Shown piece after piece: positions 24,291 to 39,200 of a stretch of DNA of 64,000 bases (the first letter of the stretch is position 1; every line of letters begins with the position of its first letter). The translations under genes were made by a program, and so were the position numbers. Origin of the DNA: Hetaerina americana (Eukaryota; Arthropoda; Insecta; Odonata; Calopterygidae); assembly GCA_022747635.1 (NCBI GenBank), contig JAKTNV010000005.1, forward strand, positions 44,003,238 through 44,067,237, read 5' to 3'. The notes beneath the pieces were generated by a model. The model searched no databases. It saw nothing but the letters and a program-made list of their open reading frames with translations, and was not told the origin of the DNA.

Positions 24291-27200
24291 GTAAGATTGA
24301 AAGCAAGAGATTATTAATCTCTTTATATTCATGTTAATCTACCCCTGAATACCTGAAGTTCATGCTTATGAACATTGCATTTCTATTAATAATTAGAAAA
24401 ACATTAGATGACTTTAATAAAATTCCATCAGAAACCAGCCATGAGTTTGGAATTTCAACATATTAACACATAGCCTTGAGACACTATTTAGACTTTAAAT
24501 TAATTAAAATATTCATGAAAAGAAGTAGATTGTGTTTCAAAGTAAGTCAGAGATCCAGAGTAAGATCCATAGTATCAATTATTGTTTTTGTGTTACTTTC
24601 AAAGACCATCCAGAAATACCTCAGAGAACTGGAAAATTGAAAAACCTTACCAAGTTTGATGCATCCTTTTTTGGAGTCCACTACAAGCAGGCACATACAA
24701 TGGACCCCATGTGCAGAATTCTTTTGGAGCTCGCGTATGAAGCAGTTGTGGATGCAGGTAATGCTGCTTTTCTAATGATATAAAAAGGAGAAATGGGCAA
24801 GTTATTCTAAAATCAAATCATTTAATTTAAGGACAATAAATATAAAGAGGCAGCAAAGATGAATATGTTAAAAGAAAACAAATTCAACCATAATTCCTCT
24901 TATGAGTTAAATGTGTAGTTTTTACGGCAATAAAAGAGCCTGAATGAACAAACATCAGATGTTGAATTCTAACTTTTTTTTGACCCTTAGGTGTAAACCC
25001 CAGCACCCTTCGTAACACCAAAACTGGTGTTTTCATTGGTGCATGCTTCAGTGAAAGTGAAAAGACCTGGTTCTATGAACGCATTCAAATCAATGGATTT
25101 GGTATAACAGGTTGCAGCCGTGCCATGCTTGCCAACCGAATTTCCTATTGGCTAGGAATCACAGGTATATTTTTTTTGGAAATATACATCTCTTATTTTA
25201 CTACCTACAAGTGACCACAAGAAGTGGCCTATTAGCCAAGTTGCCACTTAATTTCAATTCCTATTCATAGTTTTGTTCTAATGCATCAGATTGAGAAAAG
25301 GTCAGTCACAAATCAATCGAGGTCTATCCAGTGAAGAATTCAGTCTCATTCTGACTTCATTAAATTAGTATTGACCAATTTTATTCATAATTGCATTAAA
25401 ATATTTTACAAGTCTGCATAAGATATGAAAAAAAATTTTAATTATATCATAAATGTACTGAAAACCACCCCTCTAATTATATTAATGTAATCATTCATAT
25501 TAAGGTGGTTCTTGAAAACTATGACTTTTATTTTAACTATAAATATTGCCATTAAGCTTAAGGCAAATTTATTTGTTAAAATAAAATCTGTGGCCATGCG
25601 TCCAAATATGTTACTCATAGAATGCATTTCACAGATAAAAAAGTGTGATAAAACTATGTATGAACTGCAGTATCTCATAAGAGTGAAATATTAAAAAATA
25701 ATTTTTTTTAATAGCTATTTTTGGCATCATATTGAAATTAGCAACATTGTCTCCGACTATTACTTCCTTAGGCCCAAGTTACTGTGTGGACACTGCTTGC
25801 TCCTCAAGTATGTATGCACTTGAACATGCCTATCGTGCAATTCAAGATGGAAGGTGTGATGCAGCATTGGTGGGTGGGTGTAATCTCACCCTTCACCCAT
25901 ATATCTCCATGCAATTTTCTCGACTTGGAGTTCTCAGTGCAGATGGAAGATGCAAAAGCTTTGATGAGAAAGGTAATCATTCTTAAAATTGGTATTATTT
26001 TATAGCTCAACATGGCTAATATGGAGTCAAAGTAATAACAGCTAAAGAACATTCCTGGCCTCAAGAATTTTGATAATTTCTTGCCCTGAATTACTTTTTC
26101 ATCCTACCATATCACTTATAACAGATGAACAATAAAAAAGTCTTCCATAGTGTGGGTCACCTCAGACTTAATTGGCCTGAATATAAGATTGCTATTTTTT
26201 CTCTTGGATGGGGTAACAAAATCACACACCACCTTTATTTTTGATCCTTGAGAGGACCAATCCCAATTATGACTTGCACAGGATCACTAATATATTGCAA
26301 TGATTTCCATTAAATCGTACATTCCAATTCAATCCCACAATGATAATATCTGAAAACATCATATTAATACAAGCCGGGCATAATGACATTGTAGCATATG
26401 TGCTAATTTAATCAATACCTGAGAAATCATTGAACTAAAATGTCTCAGCTCACGAATATTTTAGATAACAAATATTTAACAGCAGATATTTCCACGTCCC
26501 TAAGAAAACTTAACTTTATGAAATAGGTAAATAATTACAAAGTTTATTAAAATGTTTTGGTATCATCTATTTATAATATTAATTTCTGATTATACTACTT
26601 TTATACTACTAATGATTACCTACCTTTCATTCCATGGCACTTCTTCAATAACTCTCAGCTGATGGCTACTGCCGAAGTGAAACTATTGCAATGATATTCC
26701 TCCAGAAAAGCACCAATGCTCGTCGAATATATGCTACTGTTGTCCATGCCAAGACCAACTGTGATGGCTATAAAGAACAAGGAATTACATATCCATCAGG
26801 ACGTATACAAAGGCAATTACTACAAGAGTTCTACAATGAGTGCAATGTTAACCCTGGATCTTTAGGTTACCTAGAAGCACATGGCACTGGAACAAAAGTA
26901 TGATATTATTCATAATTGCAAATGATTTCTCAATAAACTCTTTTCTTATAAAATTTGTTTAAGACTCTGTCTTGAGGTCCATGGATTTGTTTCTGAAATA
27001 TTAAACATGGTGAAAATAAGAGACAATTATGCAACAAAAGATAACACTAAATATTTTTGCAAAGTAACATTTAAATGATTAATACACTTGATATTTACAT
27101 GGTATCCCTGAAAATGCTAATCTTTGTTGGATAAAGGTGATCAAATTCCTCTGATTCAAAATGAATAGACATTCTTTTTTTGTTGGTTGACCATGGCTAC

Positions 27201-30200
27201 TTTTTAAAGCCAATATTTTGTTGACAAAATAAGTTCAATATTTAAAAAATGGTCACGTACAAGTAAAATGCAACTTAAAAAGTAGTAATTCACCTACTGC
27301 AATCAATTTGAAGGACAAAATAATTCTCATTTCCTCAGGTTGGTGATCCCGAAGAGTTAAATGCTATTGATGAAGTATTTTGTAAGCCCCGGGATTCAGC
27401 CACCTTAGGTCCACTTCTAGTGGGTTCTGTAAAGTCTAACTTGGGCCATTCAGAGGCAGCATCTGCACTTTGCTCAGTTGTCAAAGTATTATTTGCAATG
27501 GAAACTGGTTATATTCCTCCCAACTTACATTTTCATGACCAAAGAAAAGGAATTCCAGCATTGGCAGATAACCGAGTAAAGGTAATTATAATATATGTAA
27601 TACCCCTTCTTAAAAACATATCAGGACAGAAAAATAAAAAGTCAAACTTCTAAAATGCTTGATGACCATAGGTGGTGACTGAAAAAATGAAATGGAGTGG
27701 GGGACTGGCAGGAGTGAACTCTTTTGGATTTGGAGGTGCAAATTCTCATGTCCTCTTTCGCTGGAATGAGAAAATAAAATTGCCACCACTTACAGGAGAA
27801 GATGGCGATGCAGTGCCAAGACTCGTTCTTGCTTCAGGAAGAACTGAGGAAGCTGTGAACAGAATTTTATCTGAGGTATGGATTACAACAAAATTAAATC
27901 TGATAACACGCATGATGTGATATTTTTAGTGAAATAATGCCATTTCTTAATTTTATTATGTTTTTTTATAATTAATTCATTATAGGTTGAGTCCATGAGA
28001 GCTGTTGATCCAGAACTTGTAGCCCTACTTCATGAAATACATGCATCAAACATTCCAGGCCATATTTACAGGGGCCATACCCTTCTTCAGCCACGACCTG
28101 AGGGCTCAAACAATGCAGAAGAAAAAATAACTCGGGATATACAGGTAGGCACACCAATGAATTTCAGAAATGCACATCCCAGGAGAGGAGAAGATGGACA
28201 AGTGCTAAGTTATTAATTTTTCTCAATTTGTGATAAAATATGTTGATAAAATAAAATGAAAACTCCTATAGCTGTAAATAACTTGTTACGGCTAGAGGAG
28301 TTTGCAGTTTCTTTCATGAAATCATAATGACAGTTGAGTTGCACAATTGGAGAACACTAAGTCATTAATCAATTAACACCCCTCAGTTTTACATGGGCCA
28401 GGACATACATATAACTATGTGCATTTGACACAGCTTTAATGTTCTCCCTTTTACTACCATCAAGTATTTTTAAATGTTAAATAACTTAGTCATTTAATTT
28501 TGAAGATATGCGATACCCTGCTTTTCAAAAGATATGCCCTGTTTACCTCCTAACAATCAGTCATACTGGCATTGAAACCAGCAAATAGATTCCCAAAATG
28601 CATCTATGCATTTTGAGAATTATAATTACAAATGCTTACGATGACAGTTTTATACCTCTCACATATTTGATAAATACTTATCTCCAATTATAAGGAACCA
28701 GTATTTTCAAATACAATCTAATCAGCTATATTTTTGCCTTTCAGTACTAACCATAGAACATGCTAATGCTTACAACTCATTACTTTCAATCTTCCTCTCT
28801 GTTCTGTCATTATCTTCCTCTCTCAAGTGATCGTTTATTTATCCATTTTACAAGAAATGGTTTCTGCTGTCAGGACTTTCCCAAAATAACTACTAACACA
28901 AATTCCTTTCATATTCTTCAGTATTATCCTGGAGCACGTCGCCCTCTATGGTTTGTATTCTCTGGTATGGGCAGCCAATGGGCAGGAATGGGCAAAGATC
29001 TTCTTCGCCTGCCAGTGTTTGCAGCAGCAATTGCATCCTGTGATGCTGTTCTAAAACCTAGAGGCCTTGACATATACAGGATCATCTCAGACCCAGATCC
29101 TAAAATATTTGATGACATCCTCAATTCCTTTGTAGGCATTGCAGCAGTGCAGGTTTGTAGCCAATTCATTAACATGCAATTCTAATTTCTCTATTATAAG
29201 ACAAAAACTTGGTGCATGGTACTATGGTATATTTTGAATCATTCCTTCTATATCAAAATATCTTTCATCAATACCAGTCAAATTCAAGGGATATTTTTAT
29301 GCTAGATCACTAGCCACTTTTACAAAAGCTTGTTTGTTAGTCACTTCATTTAGTTTGAAATACCACAAATTTCACCAGTATCATAGTAGATGCTTAGAGA
29401 AATAATGTAAAGGAGCGTAAAATAAGAGTTCTAGATTTGAATTACCAATGAAATTGATTGTAAATCAACTTGTTTCTTCATAATACTTTCTTAAAATTCA
29501 ACATTCAGTTTAAAATCAATGTCTTTAAAATATTGAAGGATTGTTACTACCCAGAGTATACTAGCATGCAATTAAACTGAATTTGAAAAGATAAAAACAT
29601 GTGCCCATAGAATTATTAGAAGGATATGTACCAAATGAGAATGAGCTTCAATAAAAAATATTATTTAAGCTCACATCTCTAAACAATGTAGTCCTTTTTT
29701 GATAATCACAAGAAATACAGATGAAAAAATTACACATTTACTTCATGGCATGTCTTTCTATAATATTTAATTCCCAGATTGGAATAGTAGATGCTTTGGT
29801 AGCTGCAGGTGTTTGCCCGGATGGTGTAGTTGGGCATTCTGTGGGAGAACTAGGATGTGCTTATGCTGATGGGTGCTTGACAGCACAGCAGATGATTCTG
29901 GCAGCTTATTCAAGAGGCCTTGCTTCAATAGAAACTCCACTCATCATTGGTTCAATGGCTGCAGTTGGTACGATCAATGGCTAACAGTTATATTATTTTG
30001 GAAAACTTAATCAAGGGTTCTTAAACCATCACTTTTTTTAGGTTTAATGGCAGATCCTATGCTAGTTTATTGCATTAATTTTACTAATAAAAATGATCTT
30101 CATTCTCAAATTGACACACAAATAAATTTACATGTACATGTAGAATTTATCAAGATAGCAATAACAGCCTGGTTTTCAAAAGTTCTAATAACTATGTATA

Positions 30201-33200
30201 GTATGCACCTGTATCAGTTAGACCCTTTTTTAAAGAGTCAATGAAGAATATTTCTTATTAATTAAAAAAAAACCACGCTTGCCATGGTCTTTCAAGCTGA
30301 AGTAATGGTCTTCACTCAGTTTGGTGCAAACTCCCAGCTGGTGGCCCCATGCTTGGACTCTCCCTTGATTTCAGGCTTGTACCAGTGCCCCAATCATGTT
30401 CCATTCATGAATAATTCTTTTCAGGCACGAAATGATGCCTTAAGTCCGGTAATCTCATTGTAACAAATGCTAACCAGCTTGGAACAAGTCACTTGACTTT
30501 GTTTTTGGCAAATTTTGAACAATCATGGCACTCATCTTGCAGATAGCTTACTCATGTCCAAATGTTAACGCAAACCATTATGTACCAATTCACTAGAAGT
30601 TCCAACAAGATTAGCAATCTCATGCATCACTCTTATATCATCCATCCCCATTTCATGAATGGTTTCTGGAGTAGTGATCTCAACCGGGCATCCAGAATGC
30701 TCAGCATCACTGGTACTTATACAGCAACTCCAAAAATTTTGAAACTAATCGTTAACCATTCTAATCAAAGACAAAGATTCACCATAATGTTTATAAATTT
30801 TCTCCTATAGCCTCCTAGTCATGTAATTCTCTTTCATTCATATTTTGGAGATCACTCAACTTGCTTGATAGAATAAGGAATACTCATAAGGAGGAAAACC
30901 TCATAGCAATAGGCTAATCTGGCTCGAACTTCAAGTGTATGTTCCTTCAAGCAATGCCACCAATAATTTTGGTATGTATGGATGGCGGCATCTTTTTGCC
31001 CTTCCACAGACTTTTCAAACTACTTTTGTACCTAATATTTTACAAATACATAGACCTTAATTTTTATTAAATAAATATATACTCAGTTTTTTAATGAGAA
31101 TGAAATTTGCACGTTGAAATTCTGGGAAATTTCCATCAAAAATGAAAACACATTATTTTTTATTAAAGTTTTGTAGAAGGATAAATATTGTATGAAAATG
31201 TGGGCTTAAGTTTACAAGAAGTAAGTGTATAACACTTACATTCAAAGAGAATGGATGGCCATGCCTCATTTGACACAAATATAAAGAATGTTACTTTACC
31301 GTACAAAATGATCTTTTGCCTACAAATTAATTTTTTTCCTCTAATGGTACTTAACCATAGTTCAACAAACTCTGTGGTTCAACAAACATGTTCAATAGTC
31401 TGTAAATTGAATCAAGGTACTCACTGTTTCTGATATTTGTTCTGCTTGTATTTGCATCTGATCAGTCAACTCCAACCAGATCCTATTGGAGTCACTGAAT
31501 GCAAAATTACAGCATCACCCACAATATGTACTATTTACATTGTTATAGGCGTATCTCTAGGAAGTCAAGCAAAAATGAGCAGAAAGGGAAAGGTGTGTGC
31601 AGTGCATGAAACAAAAAAACTCTAAAAAATTTATGAAAAAGTATAAATCTTGGGGATGAACTAAATGATAGAGTTCTTTTTAAACAGACTGTGTTAGAGA
31701 GGCATTGCCCACAAGCTTCAGTTCTTAAAGAACAGTTCAACCCATTATTTTGAGCAAGGGAAAAGTATGAAGTTCAAACGCTTCATGACTGCAAAAAAAC
31801 ACACATTCACATGATGTATCATGAGAAAAAATGGAATTGTGACAAAGTTTATAAAAGGAACTACCATTCAATACAGAATATGGTTATGAATGTCTATATT
31901 GCATTTAAGATGGTAATAATAATAAGTATCATCACAAAATAATTATCAAAAGCTTTCAAGTAGAACATATTTAGTAATTGCTTTTAACTAATGAGTTTTG
32001 ATGGAATATATGGAATATACCTCTATCTTATGTACATAAATATCACTTGGAAGTTCTCTCATTTGACACACATTTTGAAAGTGAAAAGACTCTTGCGAGC
32101 ACATCCTTGCACTAAATGAGCCTTGAATATATTATGTATTACAGTAAGATTTTACTTGGAATAATACTGACTTCAAGCCATGAAATAGTCTAATAGAACA
32201 AGTCAAAACTTAGCTTAAGGTTCTTTGTTTATGATACTAACTGTAGGGAATCCAACAGATCAGATCCTATAGCTACAAGTTGCTTAATAAGTCAGCCTTT
32301 AAGACAACAAAGTCTAAGCTGTAAGATAAATAAATGAATATGTAGCAAAGGCTGACATCCATTTAAGCTTCTCATGGAATGTGAAGCAACCAATAGCTAA
32401 AATTCATTTTATCAATTCTTCTTTAAAGGCTTATCACAAACACAAGTCAGGGAATTACTCCCACCAGAACTGGATGTTGCTTGTCACAATGGAACGGACA
32501 GCTGCACGGTTTCAGGACCAGCTGCTCAAGTGGCTACTTTTGTTGAAAACCTCCGTCTTCGAGGCATCTTTGCACGTGAAGTCAAATGTTCCAACATTGC
32601 ATATCATAGTCGCTACATAGCAAATGCTGGTCCTACTCTACTAAAGTATCTAAAACAGGTAAGTCATTGTGTACTTCAATCATTTGCAAAGTGTGTTATA
32701 AAATCAATATCTTATGATATCATAATTGATATAACATCAAAAAAATTGTTTTAACTCCTCCTCTTATTTATTTAATTAAAGAGTAAAAGATAATTAGAGA
32801 ATAAATGGAGATTAAATATAACATCACATAAAAGGGAACTTGGTGATTACATTCCTTCCATCTCACTGTTTTCCTCATAAATGTTGTCAATTTCTCTGGT
32901 TTGGGTTTCCATATTAGTATTATCATTGAGAGTAGTTCATCAGTCAAGATATGTTTTTGATGGACCCAGAGAATGGGTCATGGGTGGGAAAAAAACAATT
33001 TTACATCTAAACCACACTTCATATGATTCTGAATACTTCTAACACACTGCCCTACGATAAATCATTTTTTAACCCACAATTTCCTGTTTCTCTCCGTTCT
33101 GTCCAACATGCCTATTCTTTCGCTGCATCCCACCTCACTTATCCAATATTTAATACACCATTGCTGCTCTTTTCTCCCTCCTTACTATGCATAGAACTTC

Positions 33201-36200
33201 TTTGTTTTTGTTTTTCTTCATGTCACTTTCACTATCTCCTCTACACCCCATTTACAATTCCATACCTAAATAAAGCTAGATCATCCTCAAATTGAACTGA
33301 TAGGATGTACTCCCCACCTATCTTCATTTTGACATCTTGCCTTCCCATGATTCTCCTATCACTTCTTCTGCTAATATGTTGAAAAGCACAGGTGATAATG
33401 TACAGCCCTTACTTATTTTCTTACCTCTCACTGCCATCATGACTCTCCACCTGCAGCCTAACATACAGCTACATGCATTGGATAGATTGTCCACAATACT
33501 ATGCCTAGGGGGGAACATTGGGGTTTTTGCCTAACGTTGCTTATTCACAATTAGAAGGTCCCACTTTTACACTAAATTAAATAATAACTGTATTCATAGT
33601 AATCCGAAGGTGGTGGCTGAAATTTTATGGCTAATATCGAGCTTCCATCAGACTAATTTATATTAATAAAATAATAACTATCAACATTGTAGAATAGATA
33701 AAATAATAATTATCATTATTTCACTATATGTATAATAATTTCATGAATAGCTTTATCTACAATGGGACATGGGATTTTTTTTTGCTATCCAAGGTAATTC
33801 CAGAGTCAAAGGCTCGTTCACCGCTATGGATATCCTCTTCTGTGCCAGAGTCACAGTGGGGAGAGCCACAGGCTAGTTTTTCCTCTGCTGAATATCACAC
33901 CAACAATTTGCTCTGCCCAGTTCTGTTCGAGGAGGCAACAACCCGGCATATACCACGAGATGCAATTACCATTGAAATAGCACCACATGCTCTCCTACAA
34001 CCAGTTTTGAGACGGTCTTTGCCATCATCTTGCGCTCATGTGCCTCTAACATCTCGCGGGCATCCAAATAATTTGGAAGTTTTCCTAGGAGCTTTAGGAA
34101 AGTGAGTATGAAAAATTGAAAAAAAAAATATTCCATCACTGAAAAATCTGGTCCTTTGGCTTATTTTAATGAGGGGAGTACATGCACAATGCAAGGGGAG
34201 TACATTCCCCATTAGCAGTAGGGATTTCTTCAATTTTATACATTAATTTTCCAAAATGGAAGGGAATAAAATTATTGATGCAAACAAAATTGGTCATAAA
34301 AATATTTTCAAACATTAGTATAATACTATAATTTTAAAAATATTAACAACTTTGCATCATTTAGGTTCTTATTTTTCCCATTGCAATTTGGATAGACCTT
34401 ATTAACTTAGGTAACAGATTACCATTAAGTGTCAATGCAAATGGAGAATCTTATCATACATTTTAGGTCAATGTTTAATATTTCATTAAAAACATCCATT
34501 ACTTTAGATTATGTAAAATTTTTTCCTTGTTCATAGTTCTAAAGTTTAGCAAAATGGTGTATATTGTAATATACATTGTTCATAAAACTCCAGGATTCAG
34601 ATATAATATTTACAACAATCTAAGTGGGTACAACTTAATTTGATGGTAAAAACTTAACTTCAGAGATGAAAATAAGAACTCAAAATGAATAATACCGCAT
34701 TTGTGTGTATTTTAAGTTATTAAAAGGTTCAGCTAATAATATAAAACCCTGAATCATCTTGGAAAAACCTCAGGTTGATAAATGGTTAGTAACTAAAACA
34801 ATGCCACATAGAGAGAAATTTAGTGCCAAGTAAATCTAACCAATTTCACTGGAAAGTACTCCATACCATGTATACATACTTTCTTATTTTATTTTAGGCT
34901 TTATCAGCTTGGTGCTCAACCACGCCCAGCTGGTCTATACCCTAAATGTGAGTTTCCAGTAGGTAGAGGTACACCAATGATTTCTCCTTTAGTGAGGTGG
35001 GAACATTCTGATGATTGGTTTGTCACTGAATACAAAATGGAGGTGAGTACTTCCATTATGGTCTCAAAATATTACAGAACTATGGATAATGGTATAGTAC
35101 TGAGGCACACAACAATTTTTGTTTCTTCGTTTTTCCAACTTGTAGGAGAAAATTACATCAGGAGAAAGAGCAGTGGCAATAAATTTGGCTGAAGAAGAGG
35201 ATGAGTTTTATGCAGGGCATGTTATTGATGGCAGAAACCTCTTCCCTGCAACTGGATACTTGGTAAGAAAGAAAATAACGTGGTATAATGTTTTTCTTAC
35301 TTAAGGCAGCCTATTTATTGCCAAATTCATCAAATCAAACTTTTCATATTTCAATGTAAACTAGGTCAAGGTTTCTGAATACTTGTCAACCAATTCATCC
35401 CATTTGATTTAATCTATAATTCTAAATATCACAGCTGAAAACAAACATCTGTAATTTAGCACAAACTGCACTCCTATAATGCATATGTGGTTCTACTTGA
35501 TATTGGTGACCTTTGTGATTCAGAGGAGTTCAGTTTAGCCCCAAGTAATGAGCTTGTTATATGTTAAGTGAAACGTATTTTTATCAATATTGCATGGAAC
35601 TGTTACTGAATTAAGGAATTTAAAATAGCTTATTTAGCCATATTTCCCATCACAAGTTGCTTCTTGCTATTCAACTAATATATCAATATGTCTTTTCCAT
35701 TTTTAAACTTGAATACATTTGCCCTAGCAGACCAAGAAGTGCATATAAAGTAAATTTTTCAATCTAGTTCTCAATATTAGAACTGAGTTATGAAACTGAT
35801 TTAGTTAACCTTGCCAGCTGACCCAATTAGACAATATGTTATGCCTATCCCAGAAAGTATAATAAAAACTACATATAACTTTAAGATCTCCTGTACAAAT
35901 AGCAGCAGTTTTTGGTTTTTAAGATACTCAAAAGGCCAGTCATAGTTAGGATTGGATGGTTTGATCTCAATCAATTGTCACTTTCCAATGAAATAAATGT
36001 AGACATAAAAGTTTTGACCAAAGCATTACCCACCAAGTTAATTACGGCGGTAGGGAACAAATATGATTTTAATGAACTTATTAATCACTATCCTATATTA
36101 TCTTATTCATGTATCATCAATATAATTCCTGAACAAATAAATACTATTATTAAATGAAGAATACGATGTATATTTCCACTGTCCTAGGACAGTGGAAAAA

Positions 36201-39200
36201 TACAGTGTATTCTTCATTTAATAAACATGAATTTCCACAAAGTTGAGCCGGGAACAATTAAATATTATTATTATCAATAAGGATGTTCTGTTATCCAATT
36301 ATTTTTAATCTCACTAGTGATATTATCCATAAGTTGTACTCTTTTGTGTTAAAAATCTCATTTTTTACAAAGCCAATGGCTAGAAATAAAAACTTCACTG
36401 TATTTTCAAAAGAGTTATGAAAGCTTTTCCCATTATTCCCTTTAGTCAACATTTTTAAATAATGCACGCTTGGGACCTTGGCACAAAACCAAACTAGTAG
36501 CATGCATTTTTTCATATTAATGATGCCCATATATTCATACTACTGTATACCATAGTCTTATATACATCATTCATGTGTAGTTTGAGCTACTTTTTTATGT
36601 TTTGAATTGAATTGGTTCTTTAAATTACTGAGTACCTAATTATTAATCTCTTTCATATTTTTAGGCTATTGTGTGGGAAACATTAGGTATGATGAAAGGC
36701 AAACTTTACACGGAACTTCCTGTAGTATTTGAGAATGTGAGATTTCTACGGGCCACAAACATACCGAAAGAAGGTAAGAATTCAGAGTTTATTAAATATA
36801 TATTTAGGTATTGCATTAAATGAGTTGAACAAATAGCAATTAAGAGACAATGATTGCTATTGGCCAAACTTGTGTGAATGTACACATATAGGTACATTCA
36901 CAAAAAAGAGAGAGACTAAACAAATTTTAATTGCGTTCTCTGTATTTTATCATTCATGTTATGCACATTCCCTCACAATGAATTTGGCACCCTGGAAGCA
37001 AAATTTTTTCCAAAATCAGAGTTGATAAATTCCATGTCAAAGGGAAAACACCATACGTGTTTAAAGTTGGCTTTAACCTCGTGGACAGTGGCGCCTCGCG
37101 CACGACTACGAATGCATGTGACATTGTATGTACGGTATTTCGTCATAACATCTAGTTCCTTTAAAAGCCCCAAAATTTCAGAGTTTAAGAGGACGCCTCG
37201 GTAGCTTAAGTGGCTAAAGCACTCGACCGGATATTGAGGGATCTGGGTTCGAGTCCCAGTCAAGGCGAATGATTTTTACGCTCTGAAATTGTTGCATTAA
37301 AATGCACATCAGAGTTGATGATGATTCAGTAAACTTGCTTCATGATCCCCAGGGAAAAATTAATAAATGATGGCTGGAAAGAAAACCCTTTGCATTACCA
37401 ACTGGAATATTTACCAAGCAGGGCCCAACATAAATATTTCTGAAGAGAGAGATGTTTTGGCACAGTTGTGGTTTTGGTTTGGAAGACTGAACACAACTCA
37501 AAAAGCAGCAGATTTTTCAATAGATCCTGCCTTTCCTCACCATGAGAAATATGGAAAATGAGTTTTGAGGTCATTATGGCCAATTTGCTTTTGGTAACAC
37601 TGGCCTGAATGTCAACAGGACCAGAATCTACAATTTTTAGGAGCATCATGAAGGCAGAGCTATACTAAATACCTCCAATCACGTTCATTCAATGCTCATA
37701 ATTTCCAACTGTATGAGGTCATCCCTCTTTACTGTTCGGTCATCACCTGCTTGCGCAGTATAGCTAACTACAATTTATTATCAATTTTAGAAATCCATAT
37801 CCCTTGTGAATTAGGTTGGAAGTGCCTTGCCATTAAGAAAATGTCAGCATGGAATGACTACAAAATATCACTTTTTTTATACTCTTAAGCCATTAAAAAT
37901 TATTTGCAGTTTGAAAATGCAATTCATATCACAGAAAACAACAAAAAATATTATGCAGTACTTTTCTTGAAATTATTTTAAGATAAACTAAGAGTTACAG
38001 AACACAATACAGGTGGTATGCTGAGGGTTGCAATAAGTTAGAAGGAGAATAAATAGCATTAGAGATTCACTGAATTACTTTCAAAGTAGCTACTGCGTAC
38101 ATCACTTTTAAATAAAGATCTCTTTGGGAAAATCTCTGAATGACTTGCTGAGTTGAAAAAATGGAGCACAGACTGTCAATGGAAAGGGGTACACTCCACC
38201 GCACATCCTTGTAGATCATTAGATCACAACTAAGAGACGAATTCTTGACAAAACGAGAATATTTGAGGGAAGTTAGCACCCAAAAAAAATTTTTAAATTT
38301 TGACCCCCACTATGAAATTCATTTAAGAAAAGGAAAGCAATCAATCTTACCCAGGTAATCTCAATCTCCTTCCATTCCTATCTTCTCCTTTATGGGAAAG
38401 AGAATGGGGCAGGAGAAGGAAGTATTCAGAAAATCTATTGCCTCGGCTAAGGTTCATAAGAATGAGTATTTGCTTTGATCACACCAATAATAAGAATAAT
38501 TATTAGGTACCAAGATAATCTGAATTCACGTGCATAAATTAAAAGACTGGTGAACAGCAATCATTATTTTCCACAGTTTCAACTAACATCAGAAGGTCTG
38601 AGAACTTGTCACCCACAGATGGATACAGAGGTTATTCTTCATTGAATTTGATGGATTATTATGAAGGTCTAACACTGAAAAAGTGCACACTGGACTAGTG
38701 TCCATTTATGTAAACAGTTCTTTAGACAAACATAATTTTCATGGTTAAAATTGGGTTTCAATTAATTGGAATTAATTCTATTTCAGGGACACTGCTGTTC
38801 AATGTGATGATCATGAAAGGCTCAGGAGATTTTGAAGTTGTAGAAGGAGGGGTGGCCACAGTTTCTGGTCGAATATATGTCACTGAGGATGTCGACTCAG
38901 AATTTTCTCCAGCTCATGTAGAGGAGGGTACTAATCAAGGAATAGAAAATAATAATGAAAGAGAGTTTAATATTCCCCTTTCTTCAGCTGATGTATACAA
39001 GGAGTTACGACTTAGAGGCTACAACTACACAGGATATTTCTGTGGAATAAGTCATTTGGACCAATCAGGTAAGCCAGCATTGAGCTCATAGCTACTCAGT
39101 ATTATTGTCAGAACTACTCTGTTAATAAGATAAAAATGTTAATTAGATATCCTGAAGCAATTAAAAAATATGAAATTCTACTTTTTATGAAATGAAGGTA

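Noticed and set aside
37194..37267. Functional tRNA-Ser(GGA) gene
   Set aside because: C instead of T at position 33, an extra base before the D stem and no long variable arm; embedded in a repeat.
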